From Gordionus sp. m RMFG-2023 (lineage: Eukaryota > Nematomorpha > Gordioida > Chordodea > Parachordodidae): a DNA stretch of 64,000 bases. Position numbers and translations under genes: made by a program. Of this stretch, positions 31,593-42,881 are shown one piece after another (the stretch's first letter is position 1; the number at the start of each line of letters is the position of its first letter). The stretch is taken from contig NC_088776.1 in assembly GCF_954871325.1 (NCBI RefSeq), positions 47,014,569-47,078,568 on the forward strand, given 5' to 3'. A model generated the notes under the pieces. It made no database searches. It saw nothing but the letters and a program-made list of their open reading frames with translations, and was not told the origin of the DNA.

Positions 31593-32029
31593 CTAAAAAG
31601 CCTTTCTATAATTAAAATAATTTTTTTTAAAAGGGATATAGTATAATAATATGTTAATTTATAAACAATAATAGAAGTTCTAGCATCATTGATCATGCGG
31701 CACCTGATTAAGCCTTGATAGGTACTTTATAAGTATTTTAATTGTTTTTATATATAGAGATGCTATTAAAAAAATTTATTTATAAGGTCAAAATTTTTAT
31801 ATATTTAAAGTGTTTAAAACCCCTGGATATTAGATAGAATAAGTAAAAATAACAAATTTCCATTTTGGAGAGCTATTTTTTAAAAAAGAAACTTTCTCAT
31901 GATCTTAAATGTTATAATTCAATGGCAAATGGTGATCAAATGTCGAGATAAGTTATGCCAAACTTCGATAATATTCCCAAATATATAGTTTTTTTCGATT
32001 TAATATTATAAATTTAAATAGTATATCGC

Positions 32030-32600
32030 GATAGTATTATTAAGCAACCCGATTTGATTCGATTTTTAAAAACGACGATTAAGATTTTAGCCAAGATAAT
32101 ATAATGTAAGCCTGGAGATTTTGGATCATAGATGGCAAAAAGGTTTGGACCTCTATTTACTTTACATATATTGAGGCCTACTTAATATTATTTTAGCTAT
32201 AATAATTAGATAGTTTTTAAAAATCGACCTAAATAGAAGGTTTAACATATTTGGCATTTGAAAATAGGAATTTTAAAAATTGTTTAAAATATTCAGTTAA
32301 TTATTATAACTATCAGATTTAAAATTTTAATTTATAGAAAATAATTTTTAAATATTCCTTTATTTAAAAAAATTATTGAATAAATTTATTCCTTAGGTTT
32401 TTCAAGTTTCTTACTTTATAGTAATGTTGTTAAAAACCTCAATTTAGCTAATTTAAAATTTTCTAAGCCTATTTACCAAAAGATGGGATAAAGGTTTGGC
32501 CCTTTATTTCTTTGGCAAAAACCATGATTTAGCATTTTTAAAAAAATCGGCTATAGAGAGGTTTTTATTTTTAACAATACTATTTTTTAGGCCCCAAACT
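32030..32600. repeat. Degraded relics of the GTTGTTAAACGG foldback family
   Basis: Phrases such as TTTTTAAAAACGACGATTAA, GTAAGCCTGGAGATTTTGG and ATAGATGGCAAAAAGG (32055-32150) resemble the arms and centre of the MITE at 46790. So do GTTGTTAAAAACC (near 32425) and TTTTTAACAATACT (near 32565). Too worn for exact ends. Confidence 0.4.
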
Positions 32601-35333
32601 TTTATTAAAGTTTTATTAGTTTTCCACTCATCTTTATTTTTATGATGATCTACCTTAAGAGGCATAGTTTTAATTTGTTTAGCTATTCTTTAAAGATAAT
32701 TTATATTCTACAGCCTTGATTGATTTTTTCTATTAATGATTCGGGCATTTTTTAAATGTTTTAATTCACCCAAGAATGGTTAAGATATCATTCTTTGTTA
32801 ATAATTAGGTTATTTTTTAAGTTTAATTTTGATAAATTTCTTCTTTGATTTAGTGTTTCTTGATATATTATAACCGTTATCAGCTATATTCTTAATCACT
32901 AGATTTATAATCTCTCCCAGGGCATCCTAAAGACGAAGGAGTCAGAAAGTCATTCCCCCCCCCCCCAGAAAAATTAAAAATAGAGTTTTTATATGTTAAA
33001 ATATTATAACTAGGCGAAATTAATATTGGTTGTCCATCAAACAACCAATTTTCTCTAATGTGCTTATTACCAAGATAAAATTTTTGGATCTAGTAAACGT
33101 ATAAGTTGTAACCTTCAAAAAAATATAATTGATTTTATTAAGGAAAGGAACAAGATCTTCTGAATAATATTTTGAGAAAACATTGTAAATCTTATGATAG
33201 CATTTCCAGCAAATTATTCACACATGGAAAACAACTGCTCATAGATAGAAACAAAAATTAAATTTTTATACCTAGCATTAAAGGGGCGAAATAAGTCGAA
33301 TCCTGTAAATCTAATTTATGCTAAAAATTTATCATCCTATGATAATCTTATTAACTATGGATTAATAATATTTAATAGCCCGACCACGTATTAAAAATGG
33401 AACCTTATATCTTTAATAAAACAGAAGCCTAATTGTTTAATTTTTATTATACTATTTTCAGGAAGATACCAACACATCAAATGTAGAAAATTTTACACAA
33501 GTCTAGCGGATTGCTATTAGCATATAATATAAAAGTATCCTTTTAACCTATAATTGCTTTTGAGTATTATTATTTTTTAATTTTAACCTTAATTTTTCCC
33601 ATTTTCGCGGTTTTGGTTATTTGAGATAGAATTTTAATTAGGTAGGGTATAGTTATACTAATAATATGGTAGTCAATTAGTAAGGTTTAATTCAGTTTAA
33701 AATTTTATAACGCTGTTTTGCAAATAATTTTTTTCCATTTCAATATAAATTGTTATTTCATTTATTTTCCTCATGGGGTTAATAAAATAGTCGTTATACA
33801 TTTATATTACTCTCAAAGGTTTCATAATACTGTCTACTACTAAACTATCTAGACATGAGCTATTTTAAATCATATATCATTTTTCGTTCATGTAAGGTAT
33901 AATGACATAGGCACTATAATTACAAATATAATGTATCTAGTCTAACTTTTCTTTTAACATTGTTGTCTTATCCCAAAAAAATGATTTAAAAAGCATATTG
34001 TCCTAATCTATTTAGTTTGTATATAATTTAGCTTACTAGTTTGTAAACAAGCTAAGCCTCTAACCATTTATCAATTAGCTAGCAATTTTTTGGTTAATTA
34101 GTTTGTAAACTAACTATATTCATAAACATATTAAGTAAATTTGGCTAAAAGAAGATCAACGCTGACCTTATTCATTCATATAGTATATTTATTCAAAGTA
34201 AGTTTCAGTGAACTCGGTTAAATATTATATTTTGGCACAGCGGTAAATAATGATGATTGTTGTTATTCAACATGCCGTATATATGTCGTCCATTTTTTGT
34301 ATTAAATTTTGAACAAGTAGTCACTTTATTAACTGGTTGGCCGATTTCAAAAGTCTTAATTTTTGAATAGAACTCTTTTAGATGTATACTTTAAAAAAAT
34401 ATATACTTCCTAAAACTTATTTTATATGGATCTATTGCATACACCAAATCTTTCATTATGATATTTTAATATAACGTTGATAATGATAGTCAAAATCTTA
34501 TGATAAAATTAATTACGTCATAATTGAATGGATATTTGTTGGATATTCCAGATGAACTCTCCCTAAATTTTCCATAGAAATGTGCCTGGACATATCCTGG
34601 ATAAGAACAAAACATTAGAATTAAAATCATAGGGTTTATGAAAAATATTTCCATTTTAAAGATATTTTAAAATATTCTATATATTTTTATAAAAAAAATC
34701 AACGTTATTGAAAGGATTAAATCTAAAAAATCATTAAATAAAATTATAATTTTTTATTCCCGAATATTCCATAATTTTTATTAAATTTTTTTTGGATAAA
34801 ATTTGGAACTATTATTTATTAATATAATTTTCTCTCCTTATTTATTAATGATTATTAAAAATATTATAATTATATTTAACTATTCCTATTGCATCGATTT
34901 AATAGATAAAATTTTGTTTCTATCCTGCTTGATATCGTTATAATTTTACTAATAATAATAAATAATAAATCTCATAATTTTATGGCTTTTTTTATGCTAG
35001 AACCTTTTCGGTATAATAATAATGTATAGTTTGTAGTTATTATAAGTTATAACAAAGTTTTTGGATTCGAAACAAAAACAGTTTTTATCATTTTTATTCA
35101 ATCTTTTTATATTATAGCTATAATTTAATTATTTTTTACGAAGCAATGAAGTAACATGATTATAAACACTACAATATTGTAAATTATTTCGTTGATTATT
35201 GGATTGATATGATTAAGTTGTTATTTGGTGGCATACAAAATGATATTAGTTTTAGCGTTCTTTATTCTAAAATAATTTGGTTCTAAATAGAAGAAGTGAT
35301 ATACATTATTTGGGAAAAATAATTTACCATTAG

Positions 35334-35558
35334 TTACTTCAAAAAAATTTTTATATTTAGAAGTAATTTCCTCAAATAATTGTAAAGTTCTCCTTCCCTT
35401 ATCAGTTTTATTAGCTCGTTTGAACTAATTTTATTAAATTGCTTTTGCTTTATTAATAAATTACTAGAGTCTGATGAATATAAAATATATAAGAATTGTT
35501 TTTCAATTTGAGGGTCTAAGGCAGGTTTCGCCAACTCAATTTTCCAATTATGGGGTTT
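35334..35558 (-). CDS. Possible exon of unknown gene
   Basis: A minus-strand frame reads KPHNWKIELAKPALDPQIEK, QFLYILYSSDSSNLLIKQKQ and FNKISSNELIKLIREGELYN. It looks more protein-like (balanced composition, charged helices) than other open frames nearby. It lies upstream of the neuropeptide exons on the same strand. A weak donor after NKI would join in phase to the 31592 exon, but no good acceptor is visible. No family recognised; it may be chance. Confidence 0.2.
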   Translation of the reverse strand, partial: KPHNWKIELAKPALDPQIEKQFLYILYSSDSSNLLIKQKQFNKISSNELIKLIREGELYNYLRKLLLNIKIFLK

Positions 35559-35620
35559 TAATTTTTAATATATCATTTTTCCTTTGGTTTAATTTTTAAT
35601 ATATCATTTTTCCTTTGGTT
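35559..35620. repeat. Tandem duplication, 31 bp x 2
   Basis: TAATTTTTAATATATCATTT followed by TTCCTTTGGTT occurs twice in a row without visible differences. Confidence 0.85.
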
Positions 35621-37680
35621 TAATTATCATTTTATTTATAATTTTTAATTGAAAATAAATTTTCAATTTTTTTTAATAATAGTTTTTATTTTGTTCATTT
35701 TTTTTCTATTTTATGAATATCTTTATAAAAATAATAATTCTATATTTCTAACTTGCCTTCATATTTTTTTTAAACCGATTATTGGCAGAATCAATGGAAC
35801 CTTAAAATTAGAGGCGTTATGTTGGCAGAATGAAGTTTTAGGCACAAATTTAATATTTTGAAAATAATAGTTTAAGTTTTAGAGATCGTAGTATCAAGTT
35901 TTTAAGGCTTGTCGGTGGCAAAACTGTTTTATTTTTAAAACTCAAAAACGGTTGATTTAGCTTATATTCGGGTTAAAGCATAAATAAACACAATTTATGT
36001 TGTGATCTATGGCATATGTTTGTGAAACTACACCTTTACCCCTTTCATTTTTCCAATTGTTCCTTATTTTGCTTATAACACAAAAATGGGGGTCCTGGTG
36101 GTATAAATTTGTAAGTCGTATAGACATTAATTAAGTACTAAATTTTAGTATGGGTCCTAGCTACCGTTTCATTTCAACATTGAATACTGATCTTATTTAC
36201 CCAGTCAATAACCTGTAGATTAATAAATATTCCAATTTACATTCAGATTTATATTCCCACATCTCATTTCTAATTCATTAGGATACATTGATCCCAAATT
36301 TGAATGTTTTTTAAATTAATAAGTCAAAAATTAAAAGTCCCGTCACATGATCCTAAGCCAACCTTCCTTTATGCTTAAAACAAAAAAGCCAATTGAAAAA
36401 ATTTTGGTAATTATAAATATTTTCGAAAATATATTTCATTCTAGTTAAATCTATTCAAAATTATCTTATAAACATTCCTCAACAATCTCAAAGTCTAATT
36501 TTGATATGGATATATTTATTTTACCCCTATAATTTATATAAAAATCTTAAAATTTTAATATTTTCTTATAAAAATTAATTTTATGTTTGAAAAAAAGAAG
36601 TAAAAACTAATCATATTATTTTTTGTATTTTTTTTAATTGACATCCATTAATTTAATTTTTTTTAGAATAAATTTGGTATAATGTTAAAAAATGCAAAAA
36701 AAGCTATTTAATTCGGGTATTTCCTATAAAAAAATAATTTTACTACTATATAGCTTAAATTTTTTCGCTTATTATTTTAACTCGTAAAAATTGAAATAAG
36801 AGTAGTTTTTGATATATTTTAAATTACATGAAAGAAACTTTAATTTTGATTTGATAATCATAATATATATTTAATCACTGAGTGGTAGGGAAAAAAATTT
36901 ATTAATTAAATGGGGTAGAGCTCATCCCCATTGTAAAATTGTTTTATCTCGTTCAATTTTCTAACGCTTTGATATTTTAGACAGTTACTAAGTTATCCTT
37001 AAATTAGTTATAAATATAAAATTTTGAAGATATTATAAATAAAAAAAATTATGAGAAAAAAAAATTGTCTATAATATTATCTTTTATATTTTTATTGTGA
37101 GAATCAATTTAATATATGCAATAACCCAAGAGAATTTTATTTAAAAATTCATGAAACATAATTTAACATAAAATAGTAAGCTACTGAAAAGAAAAAAAAA
37201 CAGGTAAAATATTGAGGTTTAAATCTTCCAACTTTTTTAACTCACATGACACCATATCCTATTCTTATGAGCTAGATGTCTTTTTGTTGAAAATTGATTT
37301 TCGTGGCCATATATCCATATTAACTGGTCATATTATCTTATTCAAGAAAATTTCATTATAAATATGAAATATAACAATATAAAATATATTATAGAGAGCT
37401 AAAGTTGTTAAATATTTAAACTCCTAATTATACTCTAATTTAATTACTATTTACATCTCAGTTAATCAGACCCATTATCAATGATAATATTTTATAAATT
37501 AAACAAGCTTATATCAATATTTTTAACCAGAATCATCTATTTAATGATAATATTTATTGGCCAATTAATACCTGACCAGACATTATACTCAATTTATTAC
37601 ATGCCTTTATAAAATACATTAAAACTTGTAAAGTTCTAATTTTTTGTGCGAATAATGTTAAGAGCCTCTAATATTTATAT

Positions 37681-38959
37681 CAGAGACCTGCAGAGGTACC
37701 ATTTGAACGGCCTGGCCCGGTTTTAAATTTTTAAGGCCCGGCCCGCATATTTTTTTAAAAAATTTTTAACGGCCCGGCCCGGATTTAAAAATTTAAGGCC
37801 CGGCCCGATATTTTAAAAAAAATTTCAGACCCGGCTCGGAATTTTTAAAAATTATATTCGACCTGGTATATACAAAAATTCACCTATGAGGTATTTTACC
37901 ATATTTTTCAGCGAGTATTATCGCTTATTATTTAAAAAATACATGTAAAAAGCTAATATTTTGAGAATATTATATTGAATTTATAAAAATTATAAAACTG
38001 TTATTTATAAAAATGGATATTTTGAGCATATACTATATTTTATATTGCATTTATAAAAATAAAACTAATATTCATAAAAATGGTAATAATATTTTGAGCA
38101 TATATATACTATATTTTATATTGCATTTAAAAAAAATAAAACTAATATTTAATTTATAAAAATGGAAAATATTTTGAGAATATAATATATTGTATTTAAT
38201 TTACTATTTAATTTATAAAATAAAAATAAATCGCTATTTAAAAAAAAGCATGTATAATAAATAGTATTTTGAAAATATAATCTAATTGCACAATATTAAT
38301 ATAATTTATTTTATAATATAAATTTTTAACAAAAGAAGATAATTGTATTATATAATATTGTAAAAAAAATAATGAAAAATGTTGGATTAAAAACTTTCAT
38401 GACTCAAGGTAAATATAATAAATGCAATAAATATTGGACAATTTGCTAAGTAAAAAACCAGCATGATTGACGAAACCCTATACTCAAGAAAGATATTAAA
38501 AATTCACAAATTATCATGAAGAAAGAGAAGCATATCTACCTTTTCAGGTTGAAGATTACTTCTTCTTTCTTCAAGAATTCTCCCAGTAGGGGAAAAATTA
38601 CGCTCACAGCTTGCACTTGAAGCAGGAATTGCCAATACCCTTGTTTTGGTAAAATATGTTGTAAAAATTTAGATATGAATTATAAAAAAATTTATTAATA
38701 CTTTGAATTTGCAGGAAATTAATAATCAGATCGATCTGTGCGTGTTAGGTAGTGTTAACCATCACCCAATATTATATTAATCATAACTATAATAAAATAT
38801 AATCTTATAACCATTAACTCATAATGTAAAAATTTTTATAAAAAATATTAAGGCCCGGCCCGGGCTTAACAATCTTAGGCCTGGCCTGGATATGTATAAA
38901 AAAAGAAAAAACTTAAAATACGGCCGGGCTGGGTTTAGGGCCGGGCCTGCAGGTCTCTG
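37681..38959 (-). mobile_element. CAGAGACCTGCAG hAT element, copy b, carrying a transposase end
   Basis: Starts CAGAGACCTGCAGAGGTACC and ends GGGCCTGCAGGTCTCTG. Flanking octamers ATTTATAT (37673-37680) and ATTTCTAT (38960-38967) agree at 7 of 8. Both ends carry GGCCCGGCCCG-type repeats alternating with A/T runs. Unlike copies a and c it retains a coding piece of the hAT C-terminal domain at 38504-38638, which places the whole family in hAT and shows this copy derives from an autonomous parent. Confidence 0.88.
38504..38638 (-). pseudogene. hAT transposase C-terminal dimerisation domain (hATC) fragment
   Basis: An uninterrupted 44-codon frame ending in TGA reads VLAIPASSASCERNFSPTGR, then ILEERRSNLQPEKVDMLLFL, then HDNL. 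This is the hATC core (AIPASSA.SER.FS.aGri...rR..L.pe.v..l.fl..N). An acceptor-like AAACAAGG precedes it, so it may have been a last exon. No DDE or zinc-finger part remains in the element. Confidence 0.9.
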
Positions 38960-41732
38960 ATTTCTATAAAATAAAAATATGAATGCCATATTTTTTCAAA
39001 ATAAATAATATTTTTTGAAATATTCACTTAATTATACCTCTATATCCATAACTATTTTATTTATTTATATTAACTTTTAATGTTGGGAATGTATTGAAAT
39101 TTAACTTATGAATTTCATTTATATTAGAGCATTACAAAGGAAAAATAATAAATCCCTTTGGGAAAGTGCATTAATTTTTATAAATTAAAATAAATTATCT
39201 CTTGCATAATTTAAGAAAAATATAAATATAAATTTTTTAATCGCTTTTCATCTCTTCTTAGAACTTTCTAATTGAGATTTAATGATCCTAATTTAAAATT
39301 TTATGAGAATCCCAAATGGTTTTTTAAAAAATTTTTATCTCAAAAGAAACATTATTTAAAAAACCAAATTTTCTAATTAATTTTTCTATCAAATGTATTA
39401 ATTAGCCGAAATTTATAGAGATAAAAAAAAGAAAATTTACTAATTAGAAACTATCATCTTATTTTCAACACCTTTACCCAAATTTCAATGCTATTTTATT
39501 GTCTGAGATATCTGCCCTATAGTTGTTGTTTAGTAAAGATAGAAACTTATCTGTCATTTAAGAAAACTATCAAAAATTATTTTTTAAAGCAAAGGTATAG
39601 AGAGTTGGAATTAGAATTAAATAAATCCTAGATTAGATTATATTACAGTTCCCTTCTTATTTGTAATTTAATAGTATATAAATATTTAAACTGTTGTTAA
39701 ATTATTAACTAAAGAAAAGTCAATGTTTAACAAATTTATCGTAAAACTATATATAAAATAATTTTTAAATAATAAATATTTCTCAAAAAATTTTTTTTGA
39801 TTACAAATAAAATTATAAAATTAGGGAATTATAGAATTGGAAATTTAAAGATTTATATTTTAACTATGACCTCACTGCTTAAATTAAATTTTTAATTATT
39901 GTATTCATATAATAATTTAAAATAACAGGCCCGGCCTGATTTTTCAAGTCTCTAATAGAAATTTATATCCAATTTTTTTACAATTTTTGACTTGTAGAAT
40001 GATTAATAATTAAATTCACACAAACATGTTAAATACTATAAAACTGATCAATGTTTATCCCATGCGCCCTAATGAAGAACCCAAAATTTTGTCGCAAAGA
40101 AAAATCAAAATACTTACCACCTCTCCCCGGTCTCCTTTGAAATTTACAGACAACAGTCTATTAATCCCTATTCTCAAATAAAATAAGATAAATTTTTTAT
40201 CTTATTTTTTTTTCAAGAAAAAAAAAATTATTTAAAAAAGAATTAAATGAAGGTCATAATAAATTAAAACTTTATGTTCTTTTCTATACCAATTAAAATT
40301 AATTGAAAATAATAGTAACAGGTAAAAAATAAAATAGCAATGACTAAGCTAAGTACTTAATTAGCAAATATTATCAACGGGTATATAGTTAAATTTATAA
40401 TTCAGATAAGATTAGTAGGAGCAGCTCTGTCTGAAAGGAGGGAGGGGGGGGGGTGAATAATTCCTTATTTTAGATAATTTTTTAGATATTGGTTCTAAAA
40501 TAAATAAGTAAGCAGTTTTTAAAAGTGAATAATTGAAAGATAAAGTTTAAAATCAAGGGTTCCTTAAAATTATTAAAATAATATACAAAATATAAGTCGA
40601 CAACCTGTAAAAATTAACAAAGTACTTAAGTTGCTAAAAAACACTATGCAATTTATCTAAACACAATTATCTTTCCCTTAAAAAAAAGATTATCAAAATT
40701 CTAAATCAGGCCTCATTTTTATGTCATACATCATACACATTATTTAAGAATTAATTAATGTGTCAAGAATATCTCAAGCAATATATATATTAAATTATAA
40801 ATTCAAAAAAATTACAAGATAATAATGATAATATAAGTAATAGAATATCGCATAGAACATTTTCTATATTATTTGAATTTAATGTGTCTATCACAAAAAA
40901 ATACCAATATTTTTATTATTTTTATCATTAATTTATTCACTGAAAATTTTATATTAAACAGGTGTATTTAAAAAATTTATATAAATAGATAGATTTTTAC
41001 CGATCAGGTAAAATTTTATTTAATTACAAATAGAAAAGGGTTTCCTTTGATTTCAATAATCCGCCTAATTACCTTTTGCCGGCTTGTTTTATTGGACAAG
41101 GGAAATACTGTAAAAATAATTTTATGTTTACTAATAAACAAGAATGAAAAATATTGGCATAACGTAAGTGTAGATTAAGATAAAATAGTTCTTTATAAAT
41201 ATAAGGATTTGAAAATCATTTACTTTCTTTTCAGTCAAGAGGTATAGCTCGATTGAAAAGAAAAGTCAATTCGAGATATTTATAGTTAAACACGTGTAAT
41301 ATAATGAAATAATTATATTTATAAAATGGTAGAACATAGTGCATAAAGGACACTGTTACATTTGAATGATAATGTACGAAAGGGGAGAGAAGGGGGGGGG
41401 GCGCAAAATAAGTGTGAAGTAAAAAAAAGTCCTTATTCACAAACAATCCCGTTTATTTATTGGTTTTTTGATCGATTATGTGTGAAAATATTCTACCCCA
41501 ATCATAACATCTTGAAAAATCGGAATCGTTATGTGAGCTTTTTTATCGACAAACTCAGTGCTTAGAATTGTGGCAACCCCCTAGCTACACGCAGATATAA
41601 ATGAGGTAGAAAATATTAATACAAAATAACAACCTTTGTTCGAAAAAATGAAAGTAATTAAATTTGTTTATGACTTTCGATTTTATATATATGGGTAGTT
41701 AATTTATGCGATAAGAAAATGGGGAAAGTGTA
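38960..41732. other. AT-rich stretch without a recognised gene
   Basis: Holds a solo hAT end and two orphan G runs (40444-40453, 41392-41401) that look like worn transposon termini. The open frames at 41231-41565 overlap the G run on both strands and look like chance. Confidence 0.4.
39926..39954. repeat. Solo end fragment of the CAGAGACC hAT family
   Basis: CAGGCCCGGCCTGATTTTTC followed by AAGTCTCTA resembles the right end of copies b and c. No partner end is seen nearby. A shorter GGCCAGGCCTGA trace occurs at 56409-56420. Confidence 0.4.
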
Positions 41733-42879
41733 GGGGGGGGGGCTGGGGTAAAATGTTTGGTATTTTATATTTTTATTAAAAATTTAAAGCAAGAATAAAA
41801 TATTAACGCGTTAATAAAAAATATTTATTATTATATATTTATTCATCGCTTCAAAAATATTGGCGGCCATTAAAATTGTAAAATATTTATTATTATATTT
41901 ATTCATCGCTTTAAATATATTGGCTGCCATTAAAATTGTAAAATATTTAATATATATTTTTTCGTCGCTTCAAAAATATTGGTGGCCATTTTCGATTTTT
42001 AAAAAATTTATTTAAAATATATTTAATAGTTTAAAATATATTTAAATGATTATAAAGATGATTTTCTATTCTTTTATATAATTTTTTCAGGGAATTTATT
42101 TATTTTACAATTCTTAATATTTTATATAATTTTTATTTGTTTACTCATTATTTGTAATAATTTTCTTCTTATGGTTAAAATTATGTTTATTCAACTCCAT
42201 CCTGCAGAAAGTTTTAAAAGGAACAAATTTAACTGTTTAAATCAATCCCTTATAAAATAAAAAAAAAGTATAAATCTCTAACTAAAATATTTGAGTACTT
42301 TACCCCTTACCCAGGATAAAATGGATAAGCGCTAGGGTAGAGTGTTTAAAATAAACTTTAACCAAATTTTATTATTTTTTTATTGAACAAAATATTAGAA
42401 ATTTTGACATCTATTTATTACTTTTAATTATAAATAATTAATACAATAAGGAAATAGCAAGAAATCAGCAATTTTGAGTATGCCCATTTTAGGCACATAA
42501 TACATTTCAATCATTAATCACCTTTGCAAATTTTTAATTTATTTTTTATTATATCATAACTATTAATTAATGTTCCTTTTTGCTCAAAAATTTTTTTTTG
42601 TGTGGTGTAATGAAGATTGTGATAACCATGTGTACAAAATTTTTAATTATGAGGGAAAATTTATTTTGCTAAAGGCAAAAATTACTAGAAGGTAATTTTT
42701 ATAATTCAAGTGTTAAAAAGGTTTTTTGGCACCTAGAATTTTGACGAAAAATGAACATATGTAAAAAATTATTTATTAAAATACAACTTTAAACCAAATT
42801 TAAGATGTCTATGTTCATGGGCTAATGTGTTATTAACGTTAACATTGTTATTCCGTCAATCGCTTTATCCAGTCTCCCC
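41733..42879. mobile_element. TA-flanked DNA element, copy 2
   Basis: Left end GGGGGGGGGGCTGGGGTAAA and right end TTTATCCAGTCTCCCC are imperfect inverted repeats, flanked by TA (41731-41732 and 42880-42881). Inside are GTATGCCCATTTTAGGCAC and CTTTACCCCTTACCCAGG motifs shared with copy 1 at 9780-12118. The termini also resemble GGGGAGACTGGGG of the MITE at 14773. No transposase seen. Confidence 0.65.
41821..42000. repeat. 60-bp tandem repeat x 3 inside the TA element
   Basis: Three units (41821-41880, 41881-41940, 41941-42000) share TTCATCGCTTCAAAAATATT and GGCGGCCATTAAAATTGTAA with few changes. A related CGCTTCAAATATATTGACTG-CCATT block occurs at 24965-24992 inside another element. Confidence 0.85.
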
Positions 42880-42881
42880 TA

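Larger units (their letters stand above)
31593..37680. other. Long stretch without a confident gene
   Basis: Either upstream intron of the neuropeptide gene or intergenic DNA. It holds MITE relics, a lone C run at 32955-32966, a short duplication near 35.6 kb and one possible exon at 35.3-35.55 kb. Nothing else recognised. Confidence 0.35.

Noticed and set aside
41231-41565. Overlapping open frames on both strands around a G run
   Set aside because: They are forced open by the poly-G/poly-C (Pro/Gly) stretch and have no family.
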